A stretch of DNA of 64,000 nt from Acaryochloris sp. CCMEE 5410 (GTDB lineage Bacteria; Cyanobacteriota; Cyanobacteriia; Thermosynechococcales; Thermosynechococcaceae): the NCBI RefSeq assembly GCF_000238775.2, contig NZ_AFEJ02000001.1, forward strand, positions 2,976,001 to 3,040,000, written 5' to 3'. Position numbers and translations under genes: made by a program. This document shows, in pieces, positions 19,803 through 30,563 of the stretch. Below the pieces are notes generated by a model that was given only the letters and a program-made list of their open reading frames with translations, was not told where the DNA came from and did no database searches. Numbering within the stretch: position 1 is the stretch's first letter; every line of letters begins with the position of its first letter.

Positions 19803-21318
19803 CTATCAATCTTGAGAGGGCGTAAGCACAGAATCGGGGATGTATGGCTCAAAGAAAAACGGGTCAAGGACAATAGATCCTGTACCCGAATCAAAAACTT
19901 GTCATGAGCCTAACATCGCAATTGCCAACCGTACTAGAGCATCACGAATTTCTAGAACAGGTCGAAGCACTCAAAGAATCACCCAGCCTGAGTCAGATGG
20001 TTTATATCGTTCTGCAAATGGGTTTGTATTTGGCTCGATGGCTTCTGGAGGATGAACTCTCACGGCGAGCAAAACAGTATTTGAATGGCCTAGGTGTAGC
20101 ACCTGCGGAACCCGCTTGCACTCGAAGGGATGGGAATCTCGTCAGATGCAGACACTGGTGGGAAATATTTACTGAAAGCGACGGGTGGGTCGTTGTCCAA
20201 AAGGGTGTCCAGGTAGTCTATCAGCTCCTCTGGACCAATCCATTGGGATTACCTCTTACCAGCACAGCAGTAAAGAACTGGTGCGTCTAGGCTGCTTGTT
20301 AAGTCTATTTATGCCCTATGAACTGGCCAGTTGGATGCTGAGTCAGTGGAGTGGTTTATCCGTCAGTTCATCAAGCTTGTGGAATTGGGTGCAAGTCATG
20401 GGCAACAAAGCTTATCAGGAGCTAGAGGCTCAACTCAAAGCTCAAGCATCAGGTGAACAGGCTCCTAGTGAAGCGATTTCAGAGGTGTTGTCTGCTCTGC
20501 CTTTGGCCATTGCTGCTGACGGTGTGATGGTGCCCTTTCGCCCCACTCCGAAAACCCCCAAGGGAAAAATCCAGTGGCGAGAAGTTAAAGTCGCTATCTT
20601 AGCCCGCCTGGGAACACGGCTCACCCGAGCTAAAAGAGTGTCCCCCAACTACTGCGTCGAAGACTGGTAGCAGTATTGGGCGATATCGACCAGTTCATCC
20701 CCTTACTGCAACTCGAAGCCCGCAAACAAGACTTTGAATCGGCCCCAAGCGTCATCTGGTTGAGTGATGGGGGGCGAGGCTTCTGGCGAGTCTACCGCAC
20801 CTTGTTCTCTCACTGTGCTGTGGCAGTTCTCGATTTTTTCATGCAGCAGGCCATCTTGCACGAGCAACAAAAGTGATGTTTGGGGATGTTCGCTCTGCTC
20901 AAGCCCAAGCCTGGTTTCGGCGCTGGCGACACCAATTGCGACATGGGCAACACCTATTAGTATTGCGGTCCTTGACGATGTTGATTCACTCACAATTGTT
21001 TACGGGCAAATCTTTTACGACGTTGCTCCAGGTACAGGCTTATTTCCAGCGCCATCTGCGACACATCCAATATCGCCACTTTGAACAACTACAGATACCG
21101 CTGGGGTCAGGAATGGTCGAAAGTGCTTGTAAGTGGCTGATTCAACAGCGCTTTAAGGGGGTTGGTATGCGCTGGAGTGAGGATGGTTTCAATCATCTAC
21201 TCATGCTGCGGCTTGCCTGGGTCAATCAACGGTTTGACTCCCTATTCCCAGGGGTAACCATTCCGAAGTCTAAGGCATCCCCGATCCATTAGCTACGCCC
21301 ATCTTGAGATAGAGATAG
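19803..21318 (+). mobile_element. Decayed ISKra4-family insertion sequence
   Basis: The element is bounded by imperfect inverted repeats. The left end TCTCTATC...GGGCGTAAGC...ATCGGGGATG (19803-19842) matches the reverse complement of the right end (about 21276-21318), which shares TCTCTATC, GGGCGTA and GATCGGGGATG. No unambiguous target duplication was found, so the outer limits are approximate. The length of about 1.5 kb suits the family. It encodes one broken transposase. Confidence 0.65.
19904..21292 (+). pseudogene. ISKra4-family transposase, multiply frameshifted
   Basis: The frame can be followed through four segments. It shifts near 20080 (into EWPRCSTCGTRLHSKGWESR), has an in-frame TGA at 20173-20175 where Trp is expected, and shifts again near 20640 (into QLLRRRLVAVLGDID) and near 20840 at a T6 run (expected LDFYHAAGHLARA). 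Each shift equals one missing base, and adding three bases restores a 464-codon frame. Family hallmarks are the WLSDGGRGFW acidic motif, the zinc-finger-like CSTC region and the C-terminal PLGSGMVESACKWLIQQR with GVGMRWSEDG. As read it cannot make an active enzyme. Confidence 0.8.
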
Positions 21319-22110
21319 GAAACTTTTGACAACTTTTACTTCAGATTAGAAGTCTTATGTATAGCCAACCAAGCCCTTGTTTCTCAGGAATTTCTCAAGT
21401 ATAGGCTTACGAAATCTGGGGTAAAAATGGTTGAAGTAGAGTGAAAGACTTGGGTTACGAGGGAAGTGGAGAGATAGAAATTTTGATCTTATTAAATTGA
21501 AAAAAAGTTCCAAGAGTTCGTATATCCGGAATCATTATCTCTTCAAAAATAACTCTTGAGCATGCTACAGGAAAACAATCAGAACAGTTGTCAGATGAAA
21601 GCATATTTCTCTAAATTTATATCAGAAGATAATAAGAATATTTTATTGTCAGATGTTTTATATATTTGCAAATTAAATAATTTGCATAAAATTTACTTCA
21701 AGACAAGATAAATATATGTTTTTTGATTAGATAAACTCCTGAAAGCTTGAGTAAATCCTGTCAAAGCCTGACATTCTTTGACAGCAATAGTTTATGTGCA
21801 AGTGAAAGAATCGTGCTGAATTAAACAGCCATTGCCTCATATCCAATATGTCAATTATCAGGATGGAAGGGTGAGCCAGCATTCAAAGCTGGTCAACCAA
21901 GTATAAAACGAGTCTGTCGAAATAAGCTTATCTCGGCCAAATGGATAGCCTAAAACAAGATAGAAGGTAGGAAGGAGCTTTATTCTTTCATAGGCGGTAA
22001 CTTCCGTGTAAAAGCCTTTCCTTTACTATCTCAACTCAACCTCAGATTAACTCCATTATTTCATTCCATCTCAATTCATATTTTGAACCTATAGCGATAA
22101 TTTACAAGCC
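21319..22110. other. AT-rich intergenic region before the FHA-ABC transporter
   Basis: About 790 bp without a convincing gene. The segment 21480-21780 is particularly AT-rich. The part nearest 22111 should contain the promoter of the ABC transporter gene, but I cannot assign boxes. No RNA gene or repeat was recognised. Confidence 0.5.
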
Positions 22111-25110
22111 ATGCTCAATGCATCCGCTCAACTTAAAGTCATAAAAGAGGGGAATGATATCAATCTTGTATTTAGACTTACAGAGGCCCCATTCAGTATT
22201 GGTAAAGATGCTAAGAATTCACTGGTTCTTTGGGGAGATACTATCCTCCCGTACCATGCCAGAATCATTTGGCACGTCGACCATTATGAAATTTACAAAT
22301 CATCTTCGAGTGTAAAACTATTAATTAACGGTCATTCTTCACTTTCAAATCCTCAAAAATTACAGATTGGAGATGAAATTCAGATTGGCAATAACAGAAT
22401 ACTATTTGATGATGTACCGTCCACTTCTCTGATTGAACCAGAAGCAATTTTACCCGGTACGGTTGTTAACCAGACGACCTGCGATCGCATTCTCCAAGTC
22501 ACCACACCCCAAGGAACCAAAAACTTTCCCCTCAGAAAAGAAACCATCACCGTTGGTCGCCATTCGAACTGCGATATTTTTATTGACTGTCCAGTCATCG
22601 CTCCACTCCATGCCCATTTAAAGTGGGGCAAGGATGAGACCTATACTATTACGACGCTAGACCAGACGAACAAGCTCTTTTTTGCCGGGCAATCCATACA
22701 AGAAAAAGTCTTAAAAAATGGTGATTGCTTTTCGATCAGTAATCAGGTCATCCTTTCCTTTCACCAAGTACTGCCCGAAACGGAAGCTATCGAGAAATTT
22801 GAAACTCTAGAACTGCGAGATCTCAAACAGTTGACCTTTGGACGAGATCCAGAGAATACTCACGTGCTTGATCACCCTGTTGTGTCACGGTTTCACACTC
22901 AAATTATTTCCCAAGACGGCTCCTGGTTTGTGGAAGACCTGCATTCTTCCAATGGCACATTTGTGGATGGCCAACAAATTCGGAGTCAACAACCGCTACA
23001 CCCCGGTAGCACGATCCGCATTGGCCCCTATCAATTTGTCTTTAACTTTGATGAAATCCTGGTTCAGCAGAATGAGTCCGGCAACCTTAGACTGGATGCC
23101 GTTCATCTAACGAAAGTAGCGGGTAAGCACAAAAATAACGTTCTTTTGAACGATATATCCCTATCCATCCTGCCCCAAGAGTTTGTTGCCATTGTGGGGG
23201 TGAGTGGTGCGGGTAAATCGACCCTAATGGACGCCTTAAATGGTCTGCGACCGGCCACCAGTGGCTCAGTGCTCGTCAATGAACAAGACCTCTATAAAAA
23301 CTTCAATCTTTACCGCACAGAATTGGGCTACGTTCCCCAAGATGACATTATTCACCGGGAATTAACGGTCAATCAAGCCTTAGATTATGCGGCCCGTTTG
23401 CGTCTGCCGGCTGATGTGAATCGAGCCGAACGCAAGCAACAAATTCAGTCGGTCATTACAGACTTAGAACTGATCGGGAAAGAAAAGTTACGGGTGCGGT
23501 CCTTAAGCGGTGGCCAGCGCAAAAGAGTGTCAATGGGCGTGGAGTTGCTCACAAAGCCCAGCTTATTCTTTCTGGATGAAGCAACATCAGGACTGGATCC
23601 GGGTACGGAAACATCCATGATGAAACTGCTCCGACGTCTAGCCGATCAAGGCCGCACCATTCTATTAATTACCCATGCCACCAAAAACGTCATGTTCTGC
23701 GACTTAGTGGTTTTTCTGGCGAAAGGGGGGCGTATTGCCTATCTGGGACCACCTGCAGATGCACTATCCTACTTTGGGGTTCAAGACTTTGATGAAATCT
23801 ATGCCAAGGTCGAAAACGAACAAACACCCGAAGCATGGGAACATCACTTCCGCCAGTCAAAGCACTACCAAAAATACATCAGAAAACGACAGGCTGGACT
23901 CCCTGCCATGGCCAAAACACCCAAAACATTGAAGGCCAAACCATCAAAACCTAAGTCCAACCATATTTCAGCTTGGCGACAGTTTTCGATTTTGTTACAG
24001 CGAAATCTGACGATTCTACGGCAAGATCGGGCCAGTTTAATCTTGATGCTGGCCTTATCTCCCCTTTTAGGGCTGCTTGACTTTGTGATGTGGAAACGCA
24101 CCATGTTTGACACCACAGAGGGAGAGCCTGGCCAAGTCTTTACGCTCCTGTTTGTCACGGTGTTGACGGCTGTCATGGTGGGTAGCTTAGCCATGATGCG
24201 GGAAATCGTCAAAGAACGAGAAATATACCGACGCGAGCGGATGATTGGGTTGCAAATTTTGCCCTATGTTTTCTCAAAAGTGTGGCTCAGTATTTTAATT
24301 GCCCTCTATCAAGCGGCCATTTTCCTGCTGACCAAAATGATCGCTGTCAGTATCCCCGTTGATGGGAACAGCTTTGTGCAGATGTTTTTCACGCTGTTCT
24401 TGGCCACGTTGGGGGGCATGATCATGGGTTTATTTGTATCAGCACTGGCTCCAAATCAAAGCGTCGCGCCCTTACTGACGATTTTATTTCTACTCCCTCA
24501 AATCACCTTCTCTGGGGCAATTATGCCCCTAGAAGCGCTAGGAGCACCGGGTCAGGTTTTAAGTCAAATTACACTAACGCGCTGGTCTTACGAAAGCTTG
24601 ATTTCTTTATCAGGTGTTGGTCAAGATATCGCTGATGATCCCTGTTGGCAACTGTCTGAAGCGGAACGCCAAGACTTAAGTGACTCGAACAAAGAGCAGT
24701 GTAAATGTCTTGGTCCAGCCATGTTTGAAAGTTGTACCTTTCCAGCATTACGGCGAGAATATGATCCGGCGGTTGACCAACCGCAACCCGCCAAGCCCGT
24801 TGATCCAGGCTCTCCCCCCAAGTTGACGGCAGAAAACCAACTGACCTATGACGATTTAATTCAGGATTACAACAAGAAAGTTGATACGTACCGCCAGGAC
24901 TTAGATGATTGGCAAGATCAGTTTAGCGACTGGCGGAAGAAACGCGGCACCGCTATTTCTTCTGCAGAGCTACTAGTGGGCCGCTTCCATGAAGAAGTGG
25001 GATCCGCCTTTGCCATTGATGTTGGCAAACATTGGCTCAAGCTAGGCGGAATTATGGTGGGGATGCTGAGCTTTATCCTCGTGATCCTGAAACAGCAAGA
25101 TGTCATCTAA
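22111..25110 (+). CDS. Triple-FHA domain ABC-2 type transporter (ABCG-like half transporter)
   Basis: A 999-residue fusion. Three FHA-like domains occupy about residues 24-95 (FSIGKDAKNSLVL), 145-215 (ITVGRHSNCDIFI) and 240-310. Only the third has the full phosphothreonine-binding pattern FGRD...SRFHTQI...SSNGTFVDGQ. An ABC ATPase follows with Walker A GVSGAGKST (about 361-369), signature LSGGQRKR (about 465) and Walker B LFFLDEATSG. Then come an ABC-2 permease from about 640 with several membrane helices, and a large polar loop containing Pro/Asp/Gln-rich sequence (about 840-950) before a last helix. The layout implies that phosphoprotein binding controls transport. The substrate is unknown. 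Confidence 0.88.
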   Translation: MLNASAQLKVIKEGNDINLVFRLTEAPFSIGKDAKNSLVLWGDTILPYHARIIWHVDHYEIYKSSSSVKLLINGHSSLSNPQKLQIGDEIQIGNNRILFDDVPSTSLIEPEAILPGTVVNQTTCDRILQVTTPQGTKNFPLRKETITVGRHSNCDIFIDCPVIAPLHAHLKWGKDETYTITTLDQTNKLFFAGQSIQEKVLKNGDCFSISNQVILSFHQVLPETEAIEKFETLELRDLKQLTFGRDPENTHVLDHPVVSRFHTQIISQDGSWFVEDLHSSNGTFVDGQQIRSQQPLHPGSTIRIGPYQFVFNFDEILVQQNESGNLRLDAVHLTKVAGKHKNNVLLNDISLSILPQEFVAIVGVSGAGKSTLMDALNGLRPATSGSVLVNEQDLYKNFNLYRTELGYVPQDDIIHRELTVNQALDYAARLRLPADVNRAERKQQIQSVITDLELIGKEKLRVRSLSGGQRKRVSMGVELLTKPSLFFLDEATSGLDPGTETSMMKLLRRLADQGRTILLITHATKNVMFCDLVVFLAKGGRIAYLGPPADALSYFGVQDFDEIYAKVENEQTPEAWEHHFRQSKHYQKYIRKRQAGLPAMAKTPKTLKAKPSKPKSNHISAWRQFSILLQRNLTILRQDRASLILMLALSPLLGLLDFVMWKRTMFDTTEGEPGQVFTLLFVTVLTAVMVGSLAMMREIVKEREIYRRERMIGLQILPYVFSKVWLSILIALYQAAIFLLTKMIAVSIPVDGNSFVQMFFTLFLATLGGMIMGLFVSALAPNQSVAPLLTILFLLPQITFSGAIMPLEALGAPGQVLSQITLTRWSYESLISLSGVGQDIADDPCWQLSEAERQDLSDSNKEQCKCLGPAMFESCTFPALRREYDPAVDQPQPAKPVDPGSPPKLTAENQLTYDDLIQDYNKKVDTYRQDLDDWQDQFSDWRKKRGTAISSAELLVGRFHEEVGSAFAIDVGKHWLKLGGIMVGMLSFILVILKQQDVI

Positions 25111-25165
25111 TCGCTGAAGGAATAGTCATCCTAGCTGCCATTTGGGTGGTGGTATCAAGCGATCA

Positions 25166-26506
25166 CTATTCACCCGTAATGGATAACTCATCCACCCAGA
25201 TTCTGGGACAGATGCCACCGGGGGTAAGCTCTGCCTCAGATTCAACATAGATAATTGATTTGAGCAGATCTCGAAAATCACCGGCAACGGTGGCAGATTC
25301 GATACTGATTTTCTCCCCTTTATTGACGAGCCAACCATCAAAAGGCAAAGAGAAAGACCCCTGCAGCGCTTTCACCCCAGCATGAAGGGCTTGAACATCA
25401 TCAATAAAGATGACATTTTCGGCGGTCTCTAAGCTGTAGGTTTGCTCAGGCGTGCTAGCAGCAAATACATGATAGAAATGAGGGCCTACGGTAACCTTGG
25501 CCCCGAGATTGGCATGACCCGTGGGTTGAGCATCAAGACGCTTAGCCGTTCCTGAACTATGAAGGAAATGAGTGAGGACTCCTTTATCAATAATTGGAAT
25601 GCGTCGTGTAGGGGTTCCTTCATCATCGAAAGTGGTTTTGCCCACATTGTCAGCATGAAGGGCATCATCGGCAACGGAAAGTAGGGGGGATGCAATTTCC
25701 GTTCCTAGAGACTCAACCGTAGATAGGCTGCGATTATCAAGTACGCTTCGGGCATTGAATAGGTTAGAGAAGGCACCTAACAAACTCAGAAACGCTTCGG
25801 CAGATAGGACCACGCGATATTTGCCAGAGGTAACCGGCTGGTAGTTAAGGTGGCTGATAGTTTTCTCTGCCGTCTCTTGCAAGCACCCCTCAATGTCGAG
25901 CTGATCTAGACCTTGGCTAACTCGATATGCGCCAGCACTACGGGGACGTTTACCTTCCTGCTCTGTCACGCTGTAGAGATACACCGAACTCGATGACCGA
26001 GCTTCTTGGCGCATGGCCCCTTCGCTGTTGAGGTAGAACCGCTGGGCATCCCGTTGGGCGAGGCCATTATAAGGAACGCCTGAAATGGCATCATGGGCGT
26101 CCATTAACTTCGCTTCGGTCTGCACCAAGTTATCAATCAGGGTGGCAATCTCCGCCTGGGGCACCAGTTCAGATTGAGTGGTTTCTAATGTAGCAGTGGC
26201 TTCTGGACTAAAGTCCGGCACATGCTCTTTGGCCCCAAAAGCACTGGCTTCCTGAGCCGTTTTAAGGGCGAGTTCTAAGCCCAACTCATCGACTTCGCTG
26301 GTGGTGGTGACGCCGACGGTATTGGCTTCATTCCAGACACGGACCATCACGCTAGAGCGCTTGGAGGCTTTCACCTGTTTGGGTTCACCTTGATCGACTT
26401 GGACGCTGGCTTCATCGACGGTAGACCCACAGACATCAAACTTTTGAATGCCTAAGGCTTGGGCTTTTTCTTTTGCGATCGCAGCGATGGTAGCAACATC
26501 AGACAC
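25166..26506 (-). CDS. pmbA: TldE/PmbA metalloprotease subunit
   Basis: A 446-residue TldE-family protein, the non-catalytic partner in the TldD/TldE heterodimer that degrades unfolded peptides and matures some modified peptides. Family features include VMVRVWNEANTVGVTTTSEVDELGLELAL, the DDEGTPTRRIPIIDKGVL segment and the C-terminal PFDGWLVNKGEKISIESATV. The HExxxH zinc motif of TldD is absent, as expected. It lies 73 bp downstream of tldD on the same strand and is probably co-transcribed. Confidence 0.88.
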   Translation of the reverse strand: MSDVATIAAIAKEKAQALGIQKFDVCGSTVDEASVQVDQGEPKQVKASKRSSVMVRVWNEANTVGVTTTSEVDELGLELALKTAQEASAFGAKEHVPDFSPEATATLETTQSELVPQAEIATLIDNLVQTEAKLMDAHDAISGVPYNGLAQRDAQRFYLNSEGAMRQEARSSSSVYLYSVTEQEGKRPRSAGAYRVSQGLDQLDIEGCLQETAEKTISHLNYQPVTSGKYRVVLSAEAFLSLLGAFSNLFNARSVLDNRSLSTVESLGTEIASPLLSVADDALHADNVGKTTFDDEGTPTRRIPIIDKGVLTHFLHSSGTAKRLDAQPTGHANLGAKVTVGPHFYHVFAASTPEQTYSLETAENVIFIDDVQALHAGVKALQGSFSLPFDGWLVNKGEKISIESATVAGDFRDLLKSIIYVESEAELTPGGICPRIWVDELSITGE

Positions 26507-26579
26507 GCTAACGGGTTCTCCTATTTTTTAGGTGTATTCTCTGGAATTTATAGGTGTAATATCTTGAGGCGGTGCCGAT

Positions 26580-28049
26580 TTAACGACCACCCACGGTAAT
26601 CTCGTCCACCTTGATATGGGGTTGTCCCACTGTGACGTAGATACTGCCACTAATGGATCCACAGAAGCCTGCCGCTAGGCCCAAATCTTGGGACGACATG
26701 GAAATTCGCTTCATAATCTCCTTGGCTTCCCCAATTAACGTTGCACCCTTGAGGGGTTTGGTGATTTTGCCATTCTCAATCAGATAGGCTTCATCCACAC
26801 CAAAGTTAAATTCGCCTGTCGGGCCAACACTGCCGCCCCCCATCTTCTTGCAATAGATGCCCTTTTCTACCGAGTTAAATAAATCATCATTGGTGAAATT
26901 ACCGGGGGCAATATAGGTATTGCGCATCCGACTCGCGGCAGCATGGGTATAGCTTTGGCGACGACCACTCCCTGTTCGAGGGTGCCCGGTGCGGATACAG
27001 CCGGCTCGGTCAGATAGGAAATTCTTAAGGATGCCGTTTTCAATCAAGAGGGTGCGCTGCACGGGCATGCCTTCGTCGTCCATATCAATGGAGCCAAAGG
27101 CATTGGGAGATAATCCTTCATCCCAAGCCGTTAGATTCTCATGGGCAATTTTTTGACCTTTCATGTCTGAGAACGGACTGGTCTGGCGCTCAATCTGAGT
27201 CGTTTCTAATAGATGACCACAGGCTTCATGGAAAATCACGCCGCCAAACTCATTGGCCATAATGATCGGATAATTACCAGATTCCACATAGTCCGCATGA
27301 AGCATTTGTCCGGCGGATTCTGAGACTTCTGCAGAATCGTCGGCATACTGCCAGGAGCGCAGGAAATTAGGATTATTCGTAGCACCGACTCGCTTGTTGA
27401 TGGAGGCGCGATCGCTGCCTTCTGCACAGAGCAAGCTGTAGCCGACGGATTGAGTCAAACGGATATCGCGAGCAAACACCCCATCGCTAGCTGCCACTAA
27501 AACTTCCTGCCAATCGCGGAAGTAGGTAGCGCGACGAGACTGTACATGAGCGGCATCTTTATCCAGTTGGGCATTGGCGGTTAGCAAAATATCGCCCATT
27601 TCTTGCATAGAGCTACAGCTAGCAAGCCAAGATTCTTTGCCATTCACTGAGGCGTAGTCTCGCAGCAGCTCCAGGTTAATTTCAGGGATAAAAGCTTGAG
27701 GTCCCGGTAGATTCAATCCCAGAATCGAGAGGGCTTTTTCTAAGGCTGCTTTCAGCCCCTTAAAGCTCATGTCATTGGTGCTGACATAGCAATCCCCTTT
27801 GCCCAAGAATACGCGTACACCCGCGCCCGCAACCAGTCGGGGAGAGATGCTGGTGATGGCATCTTCTTCGGCGAGGCAACTGATGTAGTTAACCCGCTCT
27901 AGGAAAAATTCGACAAAATCGGCTCCAGCTGCTCGGCCTAATCCCAATAGCGTCGACAAGGGCGAACGCCAAGTATCATCAAAGCGATCGCGCGTTGCAG
28001 AATACTCTAGGGTCGGCAGTTCTTGGGAAAGCAGCGCTATTGGAGACAT
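26580..28049 (-). CDS. tldD: TldD zinc metalloprotease
   Basis: A 489-residue TldD protein, the catalytic subunit of the cytosolic TldD/TldE peptidase. The zinc site is visible as HEACGH in [16 protein letters not shown] (about residues 270-285), with the [18 protein letters not shown] strand, the [20 protein letters not shown] segment and a conserved C-terminal glycine-rich core. Length is typical. The ATG at 28049 starts the first gene of the tldD-pmbA pair. Confidence 0.93.
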   Translation of the reverse strand: MSPIALLSQELPTLEYSATRDRFDDTWRSPLSTLLGLGRAAGADFVEFFLERVNYISCLAEEDAITSISPRLVAGAGVRVFLGKGDCYVSTNDMSFKGLKAALEKALSILGLNLPGPQAFIPEINLELLRDYASVNGKESWLASCSSMQEMGDILLTANAQLDKDAAHVQSRRATYFRDWQEVLVAASDGVFARDIRLTQSVGYSLLCAEGSDRASINKRVGATNNPNFLRSWQYADDSAEVSESAGQMLHADYVESGNYPIIMANEFGGVIFHEACGHLLETTQIERQTSPFSDMKGQKIAHENLTAWDEGLSPNAFGSIDMDDEGMPVQRTLLIENGILKNFLSDRAGCIRTGHPRTGSGRRQSYTHAAASRMRNTYIAPGNFTNDDLFNSVEKGIYCKKMGGGSVGPTGEFNFGVDEAYLIENGKITKPLKGATLIGEAKEIMKRISMSSQDLGLAAGFCGSISGSIYVTVGQPHIKVDEITVGGR

Positions 28050-28490
28050 AAATGGAGTGATCCAAATTGATTGCAGATGAACAAAAAGGAATCAGCAAAT
28101 CTGATAGGAAGGGCTGATGTAGTTAAGTGTAACAAAATCAGCTAATGCCTTCAGACTCCACTCCAATCCTTGGAGATTTATGCTCCTAACTCAAAAATTA
28201 TTCGTTGAATCAGACTGAGTTGGAACAAAGATAAAATCTGTCCATGCCAACAAAAAACACCAAAATTTTGTAAACTCTGCTGATTTACCCCATAACAGTG
28301 CGAGCAGAGGTATTGATTGTTATGGAAGCAAAATTTCTACGATTGTTTCGGCAAGGATATATGTGGTATTGATAGGTCACGACTGATTCAGTCTGCATTA
28401 GCCTTGGATTTCCCCCATAACCCAAAGTATTTGGGAATACACAGTTTTTTTATCTGTACATTTATCTAACTTTATTTCTTTTTTATAGTC
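28050..28490. other. Divergent promoter region between tldD and pilB-like gene
   Basis: A 441-bp gap between divergent genes. It contains an 8-bp inverted repeat (CCATAACA at 28290-28297, TGTTATGG at 28318-28325) with a 20-bp spacer. AT-rich sequence precedes the ATG at 28491. No RNA gene or open frame was recognised. Confidence 0.45.
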
Positions 28491-30518
28491 ATGGAGAATA
28501 ACTCATCCAAGCGGGAACTGCTCGTTAGAAACAATTTTTCTCCTTCAAATGAAAAATTAATTAAGAGTGGCTATGTAGATCAAGCACGCTTGCGAGAAGC
28601 GATTTATGAAAGTCGGCGGAAGGGACGTTCGCTGCTAGCGATCCTGCAGAAGATGACGGGGAAACCTTTACCCCCCCGACTTCTCCGGCAAATCAAGCGT
28701 CAGCAGCTATTCGAGTTAAAAATTCTCTATGGACTGGATTGTCTCGATCCTGAGCTGACCCAGGTTGACTTTGACGAAATTGACCGTTTGATTCGCACGG
28801 TCATTCCTCTCGACTACTGTCGTCGCTACCAGATTTTGCCCCTCGCTCTCAATGCCGACGTCGATCCACCGGTTGTCCGTGTGGGCATGGTCAATCCGGA
28901 CCACCTCAGTGCCATTGATGATGTTGACTATTTGCTGCGCTCCAATGGGATGACCTTCCAGCGGGTTGTTCTAGATTTGGATACTTTCCAAATGCTGATC
29001 GCCAAGTTCTTGGACGCTCAAGCCAAGCGTCAGGCCACCATCCAAGCAAACCTGCCCGTTGAATACGGCCTAGAAGATGATCTCGATCGCCTCGGAGGCA
29101 TTGAAGATCTCTCCACCAATGATGCAGATATCAATCTGGATGAAGCATTACTCGATGAAAATGCAGCGCCAGTCATTTCTCTAGTGAATAAAATATTGGC
29201 AAAAGCATTACAAAACGGCATTTCTGATATTCATATTGAGCCGCAGGAAGACAATTTGCGCGTTCGTTTTCGCAAAGATGGCTTATTGCATAATGCGTTT
29301 CAGCCCCTACCTCGGCGCATTGCCCCTGCCCTCGTCTCCCGTTTCAAAATCATCGCCAACTTAGATATCGCCGAACGGCGTTTACCTCAAGATGGTCGGA
29401 TTCTCCGGCTATTTCAGGGCCGCAAAGTTGACTTTCGTGTCAGTACCTTGCCGAGTCGCTATGGCGAAAAGGTCGTTTTGCGGATCTTAGACAATTCTTC
29501 CATGCAGCTCGGCCTCAACCATCTGATTGATGACCCTGCCAGCCTTGAGATTGTCCGAGAAATGGTGGATCGCCCCTTTGGATTGATTTTGGTGACCGGC
29601 CCTACGGGTTCTGGTAAAACGACGACTCTTTACTCCGCCCTGACGGAGCGCAATACCCCTGAAGTCAATATCAGCACTGTTGAGGATCCCATTGAATATA
29701 CCCTACAGGGGATTACCCAGGTACAGGTCCTGCGGGAAAAAGGCATGGACTTTGCCTCCATTCTGCGGGCCTTTCTGCGACAAGACCCGGATGTCCTACT
29801 CGTGGGTGAGACGCGGGACAAGGAAACGGCTAAAACGGCCATTGAGGCCGCGTTAACGGGACACTTGGTGTTAACGACCCTACATACCAACGACGCAGCC
29901 AGCGCCATTGTGCGTTTGGCGGAGATGGATGTTGAACCGTTTATGGTTTCAGCGTCCTTATTGGGTGTGGTGGCTCAACGACTCGTCCGCCGCCTCTGTC
30001 CAGACTGTCGGATTCCCTATCGTCCGTCCCCAGAAAAGCTGGCTCAGTTTGGGTTAATGGCTTCGGCCAAAACAGAAATCACCTTTTACAAGGCTAATAC
30101 CTCTACGTCTGACGATATTTTGGCAACGGCAAATACAGAGGATGCCTGTCCCACCTGTTCCGGTATCGGCTATTCCGGGCGATGCGGGGTCTATGAAGTT
30201 ATGCAGGTGACCGAAAAGTTAAAGGGACTGATTACCGAAGGTGCGCCAACAGAGCATATCAAGGAAGTGGCTGTCGAAGAAGGGATGCAAACCTTGTTGG
30301 CTTATAGTTTGAAGCTGGTTGAGCAAGGCGCTACATCCTTAGAAGAAGTAGAACGGGTGACCTTCTCCGATAGCGGCTTGAAAACGGAGCTTAAGGCAAA
30401 GCGAAAAACAGCCCTCAACTGTCATGTTTGCAATGCAGGGCTCTTACCGGAATGGTTGGATTGTCCCTACTGCCTAACGCCCAGGTTTGCCGAGCATCAT
30501 CCAGCCAATCAACTCTAA
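28491..30518 (+). CDS. pilB: PilB/GspE-family type IV pilus assembly ATPase
   Basis: A 675-residue secretion ATPase powering pilus extension. An N-terminal MshEN-like domain (about residues 20-180) is followed by the ISDIHIEPQEDNLRVRFR region, Walker A GPTGSGKTTT (about 368-377), an Asp box, Walker B DPDVLLVGETRD and a His box LTTLHTNDAASAIVRL. Zinc-binding pairs CPDC and CPTC occur around residues 503 and 553. A further C-terminal CHVC...CPYC zinc ribbon is an extra compared with enterobacterial GspE. No pilT or pilC follows in the window, which differs from the usual cyanobacterial pilBTC cluster, so the precise paralogue is uncertain. Confidence 0.85.
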   Translation: MENNSSKRELLVRNNFSPSNEKLIKSGYVDQARLREAIYESRRKGRSLLAILQKMTGKPLPPRLLRQIKRQQLFELKILYGLDCLDPELTQVDFDEIDRLIRTVIPLDYCRRYQILPLALNADVDPPVVRVGMVNPDHLSAIDDVDYLLRSNGMTFQRVVLDLDTFQMLIAKFLDAQAKRQATIQANLPVEYGLEDDLDRLGGIEDLSTNDADINLDEALLDENAAPVISLVNKILAKALQNGISDIHIEPQEDNLRVRFRKDGLLHNAFQPLPRRIAPALVSRFKIIANLDIAERRLPQDGRILRLFQGRKVDFRVSTLPSRYGEKVVLRILDNSSMQLGLNHLIDDPASLEIVREMVDRPFGLILVTGPTGSGKTTTLYSALTERNTPEVNISTVEDPIEYTLQGITQVQVLREKGMDFASILRAFLRQDPDVLLVGETRDKETAKTAIEAALTGHLVLTTLHTNDAASAIVRLAEMDVEPFMVSASLLGVVAQRLVRRLCPDCRIPYRPSPEKLAQFGLMASAKTEITFYKANTSTSDDILATANTEDACPTCSGIGYSGRCGVYEVMQVTEKLKGLITEGAPTEHIKEVAVEEGMQTLLAYSLKLVEQGATSLEEVERVTFSDSGLKTELKAKRKTALNCHVCNAGLLPEWLDCPYCLTPRFAEHHPANQL

Positions 30519-30563
30519 AGGGTGTTGTCCCAAAAGAGATCGGGCTATGGCAAGCTGTGAACT

